This document shows positions 10,275 to 19,052 of a stretch of 64,000 nt of DNA, piece after piece (the stretch's first letter is position 1; every line of letters begins with the position of its first letter). The notes below the pieces were generated by a model. That model saw only the letters and a program-made list of their open reading frames with translations, made no database searches and was not told where the DNA came from. The position numbers and the translations under genes are program-made. The stretch is from Nocardia sp. NBC_00508 (GTDB taxonomy: Bacteria > Actinomycetota > Actinomycetes > Mycobacteriales > Mycobacteriaceae). The stretch lies in NCBI RefSeq assembly GCF_036346875.1, contig NZ_CP107852.1, forward strand, positions 5,518,001 to 5,582,000, given 5' to 3'.

Positions 10275-11309
10275 ATGCGCATCGGAGTCTTGACCGGAGG
10301 CGGAGACTGCCCAGGACTGAACGCGGTCATCCGGGCCGTCGTTCGCACCGCGAACGGCCGCTACGGCGACGCGATCGTCGGCTTCGAGGACGGTTGGCGC
10401 GGTCTATTGGAGGACCGGAAGATCCAGATCCAGAACGACGATCGCACCGACCGCATCCTCACCAAGGGCGGCACCATCCTCGGTACCGCGCGCACCAACC
10501 CCGACGTGCTGCACGCAAGTCTCGGCCGGATCAAGCAGACCCTGGACGACAACGGCATCGAGGCGCTCATCCCGATCGGCGGCGAGGGCACGCTCACTGC
10601 CGCGAGCTGGCTGTCCGACGAGGGCGTCCCGGTGGTCGGCGTCCCGAAGACCATCGACAACGACATCGACTGCACCGACGTCACTTTCGGCCACGACACG
10701 GCGCTGAGCATCGCCAGCGAGGCGATCGACCGGCTGCACACCACCGCCGAGTCGCACCAGCGCGTCATGCTCGTCGAGGTGATGGGTCGTCACGCGGGCT
10801 GGATCGCGATTCACGCGGGCATGGCGGCGGGCGCGCACTTGACCCTGGTGCCGGAGGTCCCGTTCGACGTGGACGAGGTGTGCACCATGATCAAGCGCCG
10901 GTTCCAGCGCGGCGACAAGCATTTCATCTGCGTCGTCGCCGAGGGCTCGCATCCGGCCCCGGATTCTGGATTCACCTTGCGTGAGGGCGGTATCGACGAG
11001 TTCGGCCACGAGCGTTTCACCGGCGTCGCCCAGCAACTCGGTGTCGAGATCGAACGCCGCATCGGCAAGGAGGTCCGCACCACCGTGCTGGGCCACGTCC
11101 AGCGCGGCGGCAGCCCGACCCCCTACGACCGAGTCCTGGCCACCCGTTTCGGCCTGCACGCCGCCGAGGCGGTGCACGCGGGCCGTTTCGGTCAGATGGT
11201 CGCACTGCACGGCACCGCCATCGACCTCGTCCCGCTCGCCGAGGCCACCAAGCAGCTCAAGCGCGTCCCCGACGAGCGCTACCGCGAGGCGGAGGCGTTC
11301 TTCGGGTAG
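10275..11309 (+). CDS. pfkA: ATP-dependent 6-phosphofructokinase
   Basis: 344 residues, glycolysis: fructose 6-phosphate to fructose 1,6-bisphosphate. The N-terminus MRIGVLTGGGDCPGLNAVIR holds the nucleotide-binding GGGDCPG motif; later come GGEGTL, the catalytic PKTIDNDID, EVMGRHAGW and GHVQRGGSPTPYD. All are diagnostic for the group III PfkA of Actinobacteria, and the length equals that of the mycobacterial enzyme. The start was chosen at 10275 over 10254 because it gives the family N-terminus. In M. tuberculosis pfkA sits between gatA and gatB; here gatB is 2 kb downstream but gatC and gatA are absent from the window. Confidence 0.96.
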   Translation: MRIGVLTGGGDCPGLNAVIRAVVRTANGRYGDAIVGFEDGWRGLLEDRKIQIQNDDRTDRILTKGGTILGTARTNPDVLHASLGRIKQTLDDNGIEALIPIGGEGTLTAASWLSDEGVPVVGVPKTIDNDIDCTDVTFGHDTALSIASEAIDRLHTTAESHQRVMLVEVMGRHAGWIAIHAGMAAGAHLTLVPEVPFDVDEVCTMIKRRFQRGDKHFICVVAEGSHPAPDSGFTLREGGIDEFGHERFTGVAQQLGVEIERRIGKEVRTTVLGHVQRGGSPTPYDRVLATRFGLHAAEAVHAGRFGQMVALHGTAIDLVPLAEATKQLKRVPDERYREAEAFFG

Positions 11310-11401
11310 CACACGCCGCCGCCCGGGCTGGATTTCGTGGCGCACAAGCGATCAGAATCACCTCGACGTGCCCGTACGCACGCCGGGCTACTCTGGCCGG
11401 T

Positions 11402-11845
11402 ATGGCCGAGCTGCACGTGAACGACCTGCCGGACACCACCCTCGATGTGCTGCGCCGCCGTGCTCGCGCGGCTGGGCTCCCGCTGCCGGAACACATCCGC
11501 CAAGAGTTGATCGCGCTGGCGCGACGGCGGACCGCCGACGACACGGTCGTCACGTTCCTGGAGTCCGAGGGTCGTGATGTAGAGCCGGAGATCGACGGGG
11601 ATGCCGTGGCGCTCGTCGAGAGCTACGACTTGCCCATCGAGACGCTCGGCGTCTTGGGCCGCCGCGCTCGCTCGGTCGGGCTCCCGCTCGGCGAGTACGT
11701 GCGCCGCGAGCTCGTGCGGCTCACCAGGCAGTCCAGCGTTGACGACGCCCTGCTGGAGTTTCGTGAGGCGCAGGAACGCGACCCGGCCTTGGAGGTCGAC
11801 ATGGCCGCCGTCGCCGCGGCGGTGCGATACGCGCGGGGCGAGTAG
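11402..11845 (+). CDS. Orphan tandem ribbon-helix-helix (antitoxin-like) protein
   Basis: 147 residues built from two copies of one unit. Residues 4-60 contain VNDLPDTTLDVLRRRARAAG then LPLPEHIRQELIALARR; residues 68-130 contain ESYDLPIETLGVLGRRARSVG then LPLGEYVRRELVRLTR. Each half looks like the N-terminal DNA-binding and the tail of a FitA/VapB-type antitoxin. No PIN-domain toxin is adjacent: pfkA is upstream and a hydrolase downstream. The ATG is preceded by TACTCT 7 nt upstream, so it is probably leaderless. It could be a stand-alone DNA-binding protein with two RHH units in one chain. The function is unknown. Confidence 0.75.
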   Translation: MAELHVNDLPDTTLDVLRRRARAAGLPLPEHIRQELIALARRRTADDTVVTFLESEGRDVEPEIDGDAVALVESYDLPIETLGVLGRRARSVGLPLGEYVRRELVRLTRQSSVDDALLEFREAQERDPALEVDMAAVAAAVRYARGE

Positions 11846-11881
11846 CCCGAACCGGTTCGGATCGTCGGTACTGTGAATTGC

Positions 11882-13258
11882 ATGCGCAGTGGGCGACTGA
11901 TCACGTTGGTTCTGTTCGTGATTGCCGCACTGGTGGCGGGGTGTTCCGAATCGAATCCGCCCGAGCCGACCACCGGTGACTGGCACGGCGGCATCGAGGT
12001 CCCTGGTGAGCCGCTGCAGGTCGGGGTGAGTTTTCGCGATGACGGGACGGCCACCATCGATATCCCGGTGCAGGGCGCGGCCGACGTGCAGCTGAAGGAC
12101 GTCAGCTCCGATCGCAACGGAGTGTCGTTCGCGATTCCCGACATCCCGGGCGACCCGGTGTTCCGCGGCCGGTACGAGTCCGGATCCGATGAGATCATCG
12201 GCGATTTCACGCAGGCCGGCCAGAGCTTCCGGCTCGCGCTGAGCAGAGGCGAGGTCGAACCCCTGGCCCGCCCGCAGGAGCCGAAGCCGCCGTATCCGTA
12301 CAAGTCCGAGGACGTCACCTATCGCAACGGCGACATCACCATCGCGGGCACACTGACCGAGCCGCAGGGCGCGGGCCCGTTCCCCGCCATTCTGATGATC
12401 ACCGGAAGCGGCCCGCAGGACCGCAACGAAGAACTGATGAGCCACAAGCCTTTCCTGCTGCTGGCCGACACCCTCACCCGCGCGGGATATGCCGTGCTGC
12501 GCACCGACGATCGCGGCGTGGGCGGCACCACCGGCACACTGAACGACGCGAACTACACGGACCTGGCCGAGGATGCCGCCGCGGGCGTCCGGTTCCTGCG
12601 CGCCCGGTCCGACATCGACCCGGGCCGTATCGGGCTCTTCGGCCACAGCGAGGGCGGTTACCTCGCGCCGCTGGTCGCCGCGCGCCCGGACAGCGGCGTC
12701 GCGTTCGCCATCCTGATGGCCGGACCAGGCGTGCCGGGTTCGGACATACTCATAGAACAAACCCGCCTGATCGCGACCGCGAACGGCACGCCCCCAGACC
12801 AGGTGGACACTCGGGTGCGCGAGATCAGCGAGCTGGCCGCTCTGCTGAAAGCGGGCGACTCGGCGGGCGCCAAGGACCTGGCGCGCCGCCAGAACCAGGC
12901 GCTGCCCGCCGATCAGCGCGTGCCCGACGAAGAGGCGGCCGCGCAGATCACGCCCAATCTGGCCGCCCTCGTCGCCTACGATCCCGCGCCCGCCCTCGCC
13001 GCCTTGCGCATCCCGGTGCTCGCGTTCTTCGGCGGCAAGGACCTCCAGGTTCCCGCCGCCCAGAGCGAGCAGCCCATGCGTGCCCACCTCGCGGCCGACC
13101 CGGACGCGACCGTCCACGTCTTTCCCGGTCTCAACCACCTGATGCAGCCCACCGAGACCGGCCGCCCCAACGAGTACAGCTCCATCCACACAACCATCGC
13201 GCCCGAGGTGCTCGACTACGTCACCGGCTGGCTGCGGCAACGGGTTCCGGCGAAGTAG
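11882..13258 (+). CDS. Alpha/beta-hydrolase lipoprotein
   Basis: 458 residues. Signal peptide with lipobox LVAGC (Cys about 21), then an N-terminal beta-rich domain of about 120 residues and an alpha/beta-hydrolase domain. The nucleophile elbow is GHSEGGY, the oxyanion region is ITGSGPQDRNE and the catalytic His is in GLNHLMQP. It resembles the secreted dienelactone/prolyl-peptidase-like hydrolases of Actinobacteria; the substrate is not evident. ATG 11882 follows TACTGT by 7 nt, the leaderless layout, so it was chosen over GTG 11873. It acts on the outer face of the membrane. Confidence 0.85.
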   Translation: MRSGRLITLVLFVIAALVAGCSESNPPEPTTGDWHGGIEVPGEPLQVGVSFRDDGTATIDIPVQGAADVQLKDVSSDRNGVSFAIPDIPGDPVFRGRYESGSDEIIGDFTQAGQSFRLALSRGEVEPLARPQEPKPPYPYKSEDVTYRNGDITIAGTLTEPQGAGPFPAILMITGSGPQDRNEELMSHKPFLLLADTLTRAGYAVLRTDDRGVGGTTGTLNDANYTDLAEDAAAGVRFLRARSDIDPGRIGLFGHSEGGYLAPLVAARPDSGVAFAILMAGPGVPGSDILIEQTRLIATANGTPPDQVDTRVREISELAALLKAGDSAGAKDLARRQNQALPADQRVPDEEAAAQITPNLAALVAYDPAPALAALRIPVLAFFGGKDLQVPAAQSEQPMRAHLAADPDATVHVFPGLNHLMQPTETGRPNEYSSIHTTIAPEVLDYVTGWLRQRVPAK

Positions 13259-13315
13259 CAGCGCGCCGCGAGAGCCGCTGCGCTGCGGTGCGAACGCTTA
13301 CTTAGACTTATGGCC

Positions 13316-14821
13316 ATGAGCGCACCCACGGTCGATCTGATGGATTACTCGGATGTCATCGCCCGGTTCGAGCCGGTGCTCGGCATGGAGGTCCACGTCG
13401 AGCTGAACACCGCGACGAAGATGTTCTGCGGTTGCCCGACCGAGTTCGGCGCGCAGCCCAATACCCAAGTTTGCCCGGTGTGCCTCGGTCTGCCCGGCTC
13501 GCTTCCGGTGGTGAATCAGAAGGCCGTCGAGTCGGCGATCCGGATCGGGCTGGCGCTGAACTGCACGATCACCCCGTGGGGCCGGTTCGCGCGCAAGAAC
13601 TACTTCTACCCCGACCAGCCGAAGAACTACCAGATCAGCCAGTACGACGAGCCGATAGCCACCGATGGGCACCTGGATGTGCTGCTCGACGACGGCAGCA
13701 CCTTCCGGGTCGATATCGAGCGCGCGCACATGGAGGAGGACACCGGCAAGTCGGTGCACATCGGCGGCGCGACCGGCCGTATCCACGGCGCGAGCCACTC
13801 CCTGCTGGACTACAACCGGGCGGGCGTTCCGCTGATCGAGATCGTCACCAAGCCGATCACCGGCGCGGGGGAGCGCGCGCCGGAGGTGGCGCGGGCGTAC
13901 GTGACGGCACTGCGCGATCTGCTGAAGTCGCTCGGCGTCTCGGACGTGAAGATGGAGCAGGGCTCGCTGCGCTGTGACGCGAACGTCTCGCTGATGCCCA
14001 TCGGCGCAGCCGAATTCGGTACCCGCACGGAGACCAAGAACGTCAACTCGCTGCGCAGCGTCGAGGTCGCGGTGCGTTTCGAGATGCGCAGGCAGGCCGC
14101 GGTGCTCGCGGGCGGCGGCACGATCGTGCAGGAGACCCGCCACTTCCACGAGACCGACGGCAGCACCTCGCCCGGTCGGCGCAAGGAGACCGCCGAGGAC
14201 TACCGCTACTTCCCCGAACCCGACCTGGAACCCGTCGCGCCCGACGCCGAGTGGGTCGAGCAGCTGCGCGGCACCATCCCCGAGTACCCCTGGCTGCGCC
14301 GCGCGCGCATCCAGTCCGACTGGGGCCTGTCCGACGAAGTGATGCGCGACCTGGTCAACGCGGGCGCGCTCGACCTGATCATCGCGACCGTCGACGCGGG
14401 CGCCCCGGCGAACGAGGCGCGCTCCTGGTGGGTCGCCTACCTCACCGAGAAGGCCAAGGAGCGCGACGTCCAGCTCGACGAGCTGCCGATCACCCCCGCC
14501 CAGGTCGCCGAGGTGATCAAGCTGGTCGACGCGAAGACCATCAACAACAAGGTCGCCAAGCAGGTCGTCGACTACGTGCTGGCGGGGGAGGGCGACCCGG
14601 CGCAGATCGTCGAGGCCAAGGGTCTCGGCATGGTCAGCGACGACAGCGCCCTGCAGGCCGAGGTGGAGAAGGCGCTCGCCGCCAACCCCGACATCGCCGA
14701 CAAGATCCGCTCCGGCAAGGTACAGGCCGCGGGCAAGATCGTCGGCGACGTCATGAAGGCCACCCGTGGCCAGGCCGACGCGGCGCGCGTCCGCGAGCTG
14801 GTGCTCGCCGCCTGTAGCTGA
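13316..14821 (+). CDS. gatB: Asp-tRNA(Asn)/Glu-tRNA(Gln) amidotransferase subunit B
   Basis: About 501 residues. GatB of the GatCAB complex amidates misacylated Glu-tRNA(Gln) (and Asp-tRNA(Asn)); it binds tRNA and carries the kinase-like activation site. Visible are the GMEVHVELNTATKMFC start, the zinc-binding pair FCGCPTEFG and CPVCLGLPG, ARKNYFYPDQPKNYQISQ, HMEEDTGK, and the C-terminal helical and YqeY-like tail (ATRGQADAARVRELV). GatC and GatA partners must be elsewhere in the genome. ATG 13316 lies exactly 7 nt after TAGACT and was preferred over ATG 13310. Confidence 0.97.
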   Translation: MSAPTVDLMDYSDVIARFEPVLGMEVHVELNTATKMFCGCPTEFGAQPNTQVCPVCLGLPGSLPVVNQKAVESAIRIGLALNCTITPWGRFARKNYFYPDQPKNYQISQYDEPIATDGHLDVLLDDGSTFRVDIERAHMEEDTGKSVHIGGATGRIHGASHSLLDYNRAGVPLIEIVTKPITGAGERAPEVARAYVTALRDLLKSLGVSDVKMEQGSLRCDANVSLMPIGAAEFGTRTETKNVNSLRSVEVAVRFEMRRQAAVLAGGGTIVQETRHFHETDGSTSPGRRKETAEDYRYFPEPDLEPVAPDAEWVEQLRGTIPEYPWLRRARIQSDWGLSDEVMRDLVNAGALDLIIATVDAGAPANEARSWWVAYLTEKAKERDVQLDELPITPAQVAEVIKLVDAKTINNKVAKQVVDYVLAGEGDPAQIVEAKGLGMVSDDSALQAEVEKALAANPDIADKIRSGKVQAAGKIVGDVMKATRGQADAARVRELVLAACS

Positions 14822-14864
14822 AAGCTCGTCGCTTCGCTCGACAAGCGTGCGGCCTGACATAGCT

Positions 14865-14999
14865 CGTAGGGGCCGACTCCACGCCAGGCGCGCCCTCCTG
14901 CGCGGCGGCGCGGCAGCCGCCACCGCCACCGCCGTCTTCGGCGCCGGACGCGGCTTCTCGGCGTGCTCGGCGTAGTGGCCCTTGGAGTCGGCCCCTACG
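14865..14999. repeat. 17-bp inverted repeat bounding a 135-bp element
   Basis: CGTAGGGGCCGACTCCA at 14865-14881 is repeated as its exact reverse complement at 14983-14999. The inner 100 bp is GC-rich and has no convincing gene. The element lies between the convergent genes gatB and lppZ, so it could form a long hairpin in either transcript or be a small non-autonomous mobile element. No clear target duplication is visible at its edges. Confidence 0.7.
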
Positions 15000-15009
15000 C
15001 TGTCCCGGA

Positions 15010-16116
15010 TCAGTCCGGTCCGCCGCCGCCTGCCTGCGGCGGTGGGATGCGCACCACGCGGTCGTCGAACGGTCCCGGCTGGCCGTCGGTCTTGTTCACC
15101 GTGGTCACCCAGATGGTGCCGTCGGCGCCGACCGCGGCGCCGCCGAGCTGGCCGTATTTGTCCTGGGCGACCAGTGTCGGCGCCGCGGTGACCGCGTGGG
15201 TATTCGGGTCGGCGGCCGTGATGGCGAGGGCCTTCGCGCGGGTCAGCGAGATCGCGACACCGTCGACGGCCGCGGCGCAACCGGCGACGCCGGGGCGATC
15301 GGGCCAGGTCCACGCGGTGGTGACCACACCGTCGCCGCCGAGGCGCTGCAGCCGGTCCTCGGCGGCGACGCGGTCGGTGATCCAGATGCTGTCCTTGGTG
15401 TCCCGGCACACGTCCCCCGCGGTGCCGATCCCCGAGACGGCGATTTCCGGCGACGACGTGCGACCGGGTACCAGCGATTTCACCCGCAGCAGCTTGCCGG
15501 CGAGCGAGCCGGCGGAGGCGGCCGCTGAGGGGTTGCCTGCGTCGCCGGTCAACACGAGCATCTGGTCGGGCGAGGTGAAATCGATCGCGCCACGATTTCC
15601 GCTGGAGCCCTTGGGGATTCCCGTGAGGATGTCCTTCGGCGCGCCGCCCTCGGCGATGCGGACCACCCGGTTGTCGCTGGAAGTGGTGATGTAGGCGTAC
15701 ATCAGCCCGTCTTCAGGGTAGGTCGGGGACAGGGCGATATCGCTCAGGCCGCCGTCGGTGGAGCCGTCCACGTCCAGTTGCGCGATCTCGACCGGCGGCT
15801 GCTCCGGGGCCACCTTGAGGATGCGCCCGGTCCGGCGTTCCGCGACCAGTGCGCTGTCGCCGAGCGTGACCAGGCCGCCGGTCGTGTCCAGGCAGGTCGC
15901 GACCACCGCCGGGTCCGGATCGATGCAGGGCCCGCTCGGCCGGGTGGTCGAGGTGGGCGGCTGGTTCGGTTTCCTCGGGTCGATGTCGGCTCCCCGCAGC
16001 GTCGGCTCCGGGGTGAACGGACTGGACGCCGAATCGTCGAACCGGGCGCAACCGGCCAGCAGCGCGGCACCGAGCGCCAAGCTCGCCGCGAGGCGGCCAA
16101 CGACAACCAAACTCAT
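15010..16116 (-). CDS. lppZ: LppZ-like lipoprotein, sorbosone/glucose dehydrogenase beta-propeller
   Basis: 368 residues. The signal peptide ends LLAGC with the lipidated Cys at 23. The mature chain has the repeated short strands of a beta-propeller of the PQQ-dependent soluble glucose dehydrogenase / sorbosone dehydrogenase type (GLSDIALSPTYPEDGLMYAY, then NRGAIDF, LLVLTGDAGN-like). It is collinear with LppZ of M. tuberculosis (Rv3006) and sits in the same gatB-lppZ-doxX-cfp6-ilvB order, which is the main reason for the name. Start ATG 16116 lies 7 nt after TAACGT on the minus strand, so it is probably leaderless. No enzymatic activity is established by the sequence. Confidence 0.85.
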   Translation of the reverse strand: MSLVVVGRLAASLALGAALLAGCARFDDSASSPFTPEPTLRGADIDPRKPNQPPTSTTRPSGPCIDPDPAVVATCLDTTGGLVTLGDSALVAERRTGRILKVAPEQPPVEIAQLDVDGSTDGGLSDIALSPTYPEDGLMYAYITTSSDNRVVRIAEGGAPKDILTGIPKGSSGNRGAIDFTSPDQMLVLTGDAGNPSAAASAGSLAGKLLRVKSLVPGRTSSPEIAVSGIGTAGDVCRDTKDSIWITDRVAAEDRLQRLGGDGVVTTAWTWPDRPGVAGCAAAVDGVAISLTRAKALAITAADPNTHAVTAAPTLVAQDKYGQLGGAAVGADGTIWVTTVNKTDGQPGPFDDRVVRIPPPQAGGGGPD

Positions 16117-16236
16117 AGCTCAGACGTTACGGAAATACCGCCGCGCGCGCCGCCTCCGGGTGGGTGTTGCGCGCACACTGACACGCCGTGCCGCTTACTC
16201 GCCCGCGGTAGCGCGGCGCGGCTTAGGGTAGTGGCC

Positions 16237-17106
16237 GTGACCGACAAGGCGAAAGACACGCCCGCACCTCCGTTAGCCGAGGACTCCGCGCCGTCCACGG
16301 CCGAGCAGTCGGTGGCGGCGTCCACCGGTCGAGGAGTGAGCAGCCCGTTCGACTCGCCCACCGAGCAGTTCCATCGGGTGGATCCGTCCGCGCGCCGACG
16401 GCTGGGCAAGGACGTCCCCCGCACCGACGACGAACTCGGGCTCGACCCGGAGGTTCCGACCACGGCGGAGACCAAGGCCGTGCCCACCTACGACTACGCG
16501 AGCATCCCGCCCGCGGCGGCTCCGCCGACCGAGACCGGCGGATTGCGCCGCCGCCGCACCGCCGAAAATCGCCGCGGCACATTAGATTTAGGCTTGCTTC
16601 TGCTGCGCCTGGTCGTCGGCGGCACGTTCGTCTACCACGGGTTGCAGAAGCTCACCGGCTGGTTCCACGGCCCCGGCCTGGACGGTACCCGCGAAATGAT
16701 GGAGCGCGGTGGCTGGGACCACCCGACGCTGTCCACCATCCTGGTCATCGCCGGCGAAGTCGGTGGCGGCGCGCTGCTGATCCTCGGCCTGGCCACACCG
16801 CTGGCGGCGGGCGCGGTGCTGGCGGTCATCCTGGACGCCTGGGCCTGGAAGCAGGGGATGGCCCCCGGGTTCCAGTACAAGGCGGGTCCCGGGGCGGTCG
16901 AGCTGGAGAGCATTCTCGCGGGTACGGCCGCCGTCATCATCTTGACCGGCCCGGGACGCTATTCCTTCGATGTCAAGCGAGGCTGGGCCACCCGGCCCCA
17001 TATGGGCTCGTTCACCGTGCTCCTGCTCGCCATCGCCGCCGCGGTCGGCACGTATTGGTACCTGCACGGCGGCAATCCACTCACCGGCATCGGCCCGTTC
17101 GACTAG
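16237..17106 (+). CDS. DoxX-family membrane protein
   Basis: About 289 residues: a hydrophilic, Pro/Thr-rich cytosolic N-terminus of about 110 residues, then a DoxX domain with four membrane segments (LGLLLLRLVVGGTFVYHGLQ; ILVIAGEVGGGALLILGLA; AGAVLAVILDAWAWK; FTVLLLAIAAAVGTYWYL). It corresponds in place and type to Rv3005c of M. tuberculosis; DoxX-like proteins there take part in a membrane oxidoreductase complex in thiol-stress defence (family knowledge). GTG 16237 follows TAGGGT by 7 nt. The gene is divergent from lppZ. Confidence 0.88.
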   Translation: MTDKAKDTPAPPLAEDSAPSTAEQSVAASTGRGVSSPFDSPTEQFHRVDPSARRRLGKDVPRTDDELGLDPEVPTTAETKAVPTYDYASIPPAAAPPTETGGLRRRRTAENRRGTLDLGLLLLRLVVGGTFVYHGLQKLTGWFHGPGLDGTREMMERGGWDHPTLSTILVIAGEVGGGALLILGLATPLAAGAVLAVILDAWAWKQGMAPGFQYKAGPGAVELESILAGTAAVIILTGPGRYSFDVKRGWATRPHMGSFTVLLLAIAAAVGTYWYLHGGNPLTGIGPFD

Positions 17107-17142
17107 CGCCGTTCCGGCTCGCTACCGCGCGGAACAGATGTG

Positions 17143-17174
17143 CGGTGCCCGCACCGCAGGGCGGGTGGGCACCG
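17143..17174 (+). terminator. Terminator-like hairpin after doxX
   Basis: CGGTGCCC (17143-17150) pairs with GGGCACCG (17167-17174), followed by TTT. It lies about 40 bp after the DoxX stop and 65 bp before the end of the convergent serine hydrolase gene, so it may serve both. Confidence 0.6.
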
Positions 17175-17240
17175 TTTCGCCAACACAGCTCCTGCGATGT
17201 ATCGGTCGGGTGGGCGAGGCGGCGGAATCCGTGCGCACGG

Positions 17241-18617
17241 TCACCCTGTTCGTGGGTTCACCCGGCAGTTGGTGTGGAGGTATCGAGCGGTGCCGTTCGT
17301 GAAGTCGTAGATCGAGACCGTCTGGGTGTCCTCCAACGGATCCGCCGGCGGCATCAGGAAATGCGTATCGCTCACCGGGAGCAGCTCATATCTGATGCGG
17401 TCCGGTTTCTGGAGGAACTGTGCCTGCATCGGGTCGAGAACCAAGGTCAGGTACAGCTGTCCGCGTTCGGCTGAGACCTCGTACCGTGCGCCGGGGCGCT
17501 CGTAGACGCCTACGTACCTGGAAGGGTCGAGATCCAGGGTCGCGTCGGGTGCGGGCAGGTCCGGGATGGTGGTCGTGCCCAGGTCGGTCAGTATCTCGTT
17601 GAATACCTTGTGGTAGAAGCTCTCCCGGGGTCCCCCGTTCGTCAGCATCGCGACGGCGGTGTTCGAGTCCGGCAGCAGCCGTAGCCGAGCGTTCTGGCCG
17701 ATCGTGCTGCCATCGGTCGCGTAGACGGTTTCGCCGTGCCAGTCACACACGATGAGGCCGAGTGCCCATTCCGGCCCGAACAGGTACGGATCCGGTACGG
17801 GCACCCGTGATCGCGTCACCTGCCGGATGCTTGCGGCCGAGACGATGCGCTGTCCGCTCGGCGCCGTGCCGCCGGTGAGGAAGACGTGCGCCATCGTGAG
17901 CACGTCCCGGGTCGTCGAGGTGATGTTGCCGCCGGGGCCGAAGGCGCGCGGCAGGTAGTGCACCGGTGTGACGATGGGGCCCTCGTCCAGCGACCGGATC
18001 AGGTGCCCGGTCGCGACCCGCGTTTCGTCCGCCTGCTCGCGCCGGCTGTTCGTGCTGGTCAGGCCCATGGGGTCGAACAGGCGATCCCGCATGACGTCGT
18101 CCCAGCGTTTGTCGTCGTGCACTTCCAGGATCCGCGCGAGGATCGCGTAACCCAGCGCCGCGCTGTAACCGTGGGTTCGGCCCAGGGGGAAGACCTGGGG
18201 CGCGTCGGCGATGTTCTCGATCATGCGCTCGTAGACGTCGTCGTCTTCGCCGGGATCGCCGAAAGCCTCCTCGATGCCGTTGGTGTGGCACAGCAGGTGG
18301 CGGGGGGTGACCTCGGCGCTTGCCTCGGGGTCGGCCACCGTGAAACCGGGCAGGTAGGTCCGCACCGGCTCGTCCAGATCGACCTTTCCCTCGTCGACGA
18401 GCTGCATGAACGCCAGCGCGGTCCACGTCTTGGTCATGGAGCCGCACTGGTAGACGGTGTCCGTGGTCGCGGGTTCCCGCGTTTCCGCGTTCTTGACGCC
18501 GACCGCGAGCTCGGCGATCGCGCCGTCGTGGAGCACGCCGATCGCGGCGCTCGGGATGCCGTACTCCGCCAGGAGTTCGGCGACCCGGGCCTGGATCCGC
18601 GGCACGTCGATCGTCAT
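17241..18617 (-). CDS. Beta-lactamase-family serine hydrolase (class C/esterase type)
   Basis: 458 residues, no signal peptide, so cytosolic. SMTK (SxxK nucleophile) at about residue 60 in QCGSMTKTWTALAFMQ, HGYSAALGYAIL in the YxN position (Ala replaces Asn), and a DGSTIGQ-like third motif. A C-terminal lipocalin-like extension of about 110 residues follows (YVGVYERPGARYEV). The family includes class C beta-lactamase-like esterases and D-aminopeptidases. The frame is open to 18779, but ATG 18617 overlaps the stop of the 85-residue gene upstream (ATGA), which marks translational coupling. Controlled probably by the divergent regulator at 19053. Confidence 0.85.
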   Translation of the reverse strand: MTIDVPRIQARVAELLAEYGIPSAAIGVLHDGAIAELAVGVKNAETREPATTDTVYQCGSMTKTWTALAFMQLVDEGKVDLDEPVRTYLPGFTVADPEASAEVTPRHLLCHTNGIEEAFGDPGEDDDVYERMIENIADAPQVFPLGRTHGYSAALGYAILARILEVHDDKRWDDVMRDRLFDPMGLTSTNSRREQADETRVATGHLIRSLDEGPIVTPVHYLPRAFGPGGNITSTTRDVLTMAHVFLTGGTAPSGQRIVSAASIRQVTRSRVPVPDPYLFGPEWALGLIVCDWHGETVYATDGSTIGQNARLRLLPDSNTAVAMLTNGGPRESFYHKVFNEILTDLGTTTIPDLPAPDATLDLDPSRYVGVYERPGARYEVSAERGQLYLTLVLDPMQAQFLQKPDRIRYELLPVSDTHFLMPPADPLEDTQTVSIYDFTNGTARYLHTNCRVNPRTG

Positions 18618-18871
18618 CGCGGAAGACCGACCGCGTTCGCGGCGTCCGCTTCGAAGTACTCCGTTGTGGCGTAGGCGCCGGCGTGTGTCTCGAAGAAGTC
18701 GCGAACACCATCGATCGAGTCGTGGGTGATGAGGTTCACCGCTTTGGCCCCGTCTTTGCTGGCGACCGCCAGCTTCCACTTGGCGCCCTCGGGGAGCAAG
18801 GCGTGTGCCTTCTTCAGGCCACTCCAGAACTTGCCTTCGTCCGAGACGGTTGAGACGGCCATCACGTGCAT
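18614..18871 (-). CDS. Small conserved protein coupled to serine hydrolase
   Basis: 85 residues, soluble, no Cys. The sequence alternates strands and helices (KWKLAVASKDGAKAVNLITH, then VRDFFETHAGAYATTEYFEAD), consistent with a small ferredoxin-like fold; I do not recognise a family. A good AGGAGG-like ribosome-binding site precedes ATG 18871. Its stop overlaps the hydrolase start by 4 nt, so both are made from one mRNA in fixed ratio. The role is unknown. Confidence 0.75.
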   Translation of the reverse strand: MHVMAVSTVSDEGKFWSGLKKAHALLPEGAKWKLAVASKDGAKAVNLITHDSIDGVRDFFETHAGAYATTEYFEADAANAVGLPR

Positions 18872-18940
18872 CGTTGTTGCCTCCTTTTCAGATGTGGAAA
18901 AGCTACGTTGCGTTTCCTAATCAGTCAACGATATTCGCCC

Positions 18941-19017
18941 TATAATCCGTGTTAAACAGGCAATCGTTGCAACAGATTTGTGAATGAATGCAACGGAAGC
19001 TGACGGGCATTGCAATG
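18941..19017. promoter_or_regulatory. Divergent control region with TTGCAA palindromes
   Basis: Between the hydrolase unit and the MarR-type gene are a perfect 8-bp palindrome GTTGCAAC (18966-18973), a perfect 10-bp palindrome CATTGCAATG (19008-19017) and a related AATGCAACG in between. A TATAAT hexamer is at 18941-18946. The shared core TTGCAA suggests two operator sites, about 43 bp apart, for the regulator encoded at 19053. The region is AT-rich relative to its surroundings. Confidence 0.5.
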
Positions 19018-19052
19018 TACTGTTGATGAATGCACAGAGAGGAGGTGTGCGC

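Noticed and set aside
11279..13240. 653-codon minus-strand frame
   Set aside because: Antisense to the RHH protein and the hydrolase lipoprotein, both of which have clear motifs.
13298..15409. 703-codon minus-strand frame
   Set aside because: Antisense of gatB running on into lppZ out of frame.
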